Source of the DNA: Streptacidiphilus albus JL83
GTDB lineage: Bacteria; Actinomycetota; Actinomycetes; Streptomycetales; Streptomycetaceae
Assembly (NCBI RefSeq): GCF_000744705.1
Contig: NZ_JQML01000001.1
Location: 2,418,001 to 2,482,000, forward strand
Length of the DNA stretch: 64,000 nt
Reading direction: 5' to 3'
In this document: positions 62,890 to 64,000 of the stretch, piece after piece
Numbering within the stretch: position 1 is the stretch's first letter
Layout: every line of letters starts with the position of its first letter
Made by a program: the position numbers and the translations under genes
Notes under the pieces: model-generated
What the model was told of the DNA's origin: nothing
The model's input: the letters and a program-made list of their open reading frames with translations, nothing else
The model's database searches: none

Positions 62890-64000
62890 GTGACCACCTC
62901 GGCCCAGCCCCTGCCCACCGCTTCTCCGGCCAGCAAGTCCGCCGGACCTGTGTCGGGGCGAAAGCTCGGCTGGACGGCCGTGGCACCCGGAGTACTGTCG
63001 CTGCTCCTCGGCATCTACCAGGTCGGCAAGCCGGAGCTCTGGCGCGACGAGATCGCCTCGGTCAGTGCCTCCTCCCGCAGTCTCGGCGACCTGTTCGAGC
63101 TGCTCGGCCACGTGGACGCCTCGACCGGCTTCTACTACGTACTGCTGCACTTCTGGACCGGCCTCTTCGGCGACTCGCTGATGGCGCTGCGGCTGCCCTC
63201 GGTGATCGCCATGGCGGCCGCGGCGGTGCTCACCGCGCAGATCGGCGCCCGTCTCTACGGCAACGCCAGCGGGCTGGCCGCCGGTCTGGTCTTCGCGCTG
63301 ACCCCGGGCATCTCCCGGTACGGGCAGGAGATCCGGGCCTACGCGCTCGCCGTGTTCGCGGTGGCGCTCGCGACCTTCCTGCTGCTCCGGGCACTGGAGC
63401 GGACCGGCAGCCGGGTCCGCTGGCTGGCCTACGCCGCCGCCCTGGTGCTGGTCGCGCTGGCGCATGTGGTGGCGCTGTCCTGCCTGATCGGCCACCTGGT
63501 CGCGGTGCTGCTGCGGGTGCGGCGGGACGGGCGGCGCGGGCCGCTGCTCCGGTTCGGCGGGGCGGTCCTGCTCGGCGTGGTGTGCGCCTCGCCGCTGATG
63601 CTGATCGGGCACTCGCAGGTCAAGCAGCAGCTCTCCTGGCTGAAGGCGCCGGACCTCTCCGATCCGCTGCACGTCGGCTACCAGCTGTGGCTCACCCTGT
63701 ACGCCTCCCGCAGCGCCGCGTCGATCGCCGCGGTGCTGGTCGTGCTGGGCGTGCTGGCGCCGCTGCTGCGCGAGCGGAAGCGCGAGGCGACGGTCTTCGT
63801 CGTCTCCAGCGCGGTCCTGCCGATCGTCGCGGTCGCGCTGATCTCGCAGCTCGGCACCTCGTACTTCATCGCCCGCTACCTGCTCTTCACCCTGATCGCC
63901 TGGTCGGTCCTGGCCGGCGCGGGCCTGGTCGGCGCGGCGGCGCTGCTGACCGAGCGGGTGCGGCTGCCGCTGGTGCGGTGGCCGGGCGCCCGGCCCGTCG
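62890..64000 (+). CDS. GT-C-fold mannosyltransferase-like membrane protein, truncated by window edge
   Basis: The frame opens at GTG 62890 (AAGGA five bases upstream) and stays open to the end of the window, about 370 residues. The N-terminal acceptor loop has the catalytic-type acidic pair in GKPELWRDEIASVSASSRSL, followed by at least eight hydrophobic helices, for example LLLHFWTGLFGDSLMALRLP (as VLLHFWTGLF) and AGLVFALTPGISRYGQEIRA. This is the layout of PMT/ArnT-like polyprenol-phosphate glycosyltransferases. The C-terminus is outside the window, so family and substrate cannot be refined. Confidence 0.83.
   Translation, partial: MTTSAQPLPTASPASKSAGPVSGRKLGWTAVAPGVLSLLLGIYQVGKPELWRDEIASVSASSRSLGDLFELLGHVDASTGFYYVLLHFWTGLFGDSLMALRLPSVIAMAAAAVLTAQIGARLYGNASGLAAGLVFALTPGISRYGQEIRAYALAVFAVALATFLLLRALERTGSRVRWLAYAAALVLVALAHVVALSCLIGHLVAVLLRVRRDGRRGPLLRFGGAVLLGVVCASPLMLIGHSQVKQQLSWLKAPDLSDPLHVGYQLWLTLYASRSAASIAAVLVVLGVLAPLLRERKREATVFVVSSAVLPIVAVALISQLGTSYFIARYLLFTLIAWSVLAGAGLVGAAALLTERVRLPLVRWPGARPV

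Overview
The window is very GC-rich actinobacterial chromosome, most likely from a Streptomycetaceae member (Streptomyces, Kitasatospora or Streptacidiphilus). The evidence is the third-codon GC bias, GTG/TTG starts, mycothiol-dependent enzyme families, an F420-type LLM oxidoreductase, LAxTG sorting signals, and genes such as SCO2322-type proteins. I see no tRNA, rRNA or CRISPR array. The only structural RNAs are RNase P RNA (rnpB) and a cobalamin riboswitch.

Bases 1-7060 are accessory. A NERD-like gene runs off the left edge. An IS4-family element follows, with intact 27-bp ends and a frameshifted transposase. Next comes a graveyard of fragments: an argS-like piece, a RAMA-domain remnant, and a 185-bp inverted-repeat element carrying an ISL3-like transposase tail. 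Then there is a compact three-gene operon: an EACC1-like small protein, a caspase-fold protease with about eight 42-residue TPR-like repeats, and a Hanks-type Ser/Thr kinase. This looks like a conflict/defence or programmed-cell-death module and is the best candidate for an under-described system. Bases 7174-16874 are core: rnpB, a Uma2-like nuclease, an RNB exoribonuclease, yaaA, RNase H/phosphatase, a zinc-ribbon protein, Nif3 and an S9 peptidase.

Three separated blocks (16992-22741, 33326-34370, 40855-43585 with 55791-58364) hold orthologues of the mycobacterial KstR cholesterol regulon: SDR, Zn-ADH, MaoC hydratase, a FadE34-like double acyl-CoA dehydrogenase, an Rv3520c-like LLM enzyme, KstR itself, ferredoxin, aldehyde dehydrogenase, the FadA5 thiolase and CYP125. 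Palindromes matching the published KstR consensus TNNAACNNGTTNNA lie in front of these genes. A second palindrome, CTGACGNNNCGTCAG, lies beside several of them and in front of the LLM gene. The set suggests catabolism of a steroid or isoprenoid side chain. Ring-degradation genes are not in the window. The glycosyltransferase-methyltransferase pair beside kstR matches mycobacterial Rv0225-Rv0224c, and the adjacent ALDH matches Rv0223c.

Between these blocks lie envelope and secreted functions: phospholipase C, M48 peptidase, lipoproteins, an amidase and membrane proteins. A B12 operon follows at 44969-50957: a cobalamin riboswitch controls a transcobalamin-like surface protein, an SCO2322-type protein and a complete ECF transporter (T, fused A-A, S). 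The right end holds an AraC/DUF2000 pair, an LAxTG surface protein, a tandem P-loop protein, an MFS exporter fused to a MarR-like domain, an aldo/keto reductase and a truncated GT-C mannosyltransferase.

A recurring oddity is a set of unrelated 8-18 bp minisatellites. Six of them end at or run through the stop codons of minus-strand genes.
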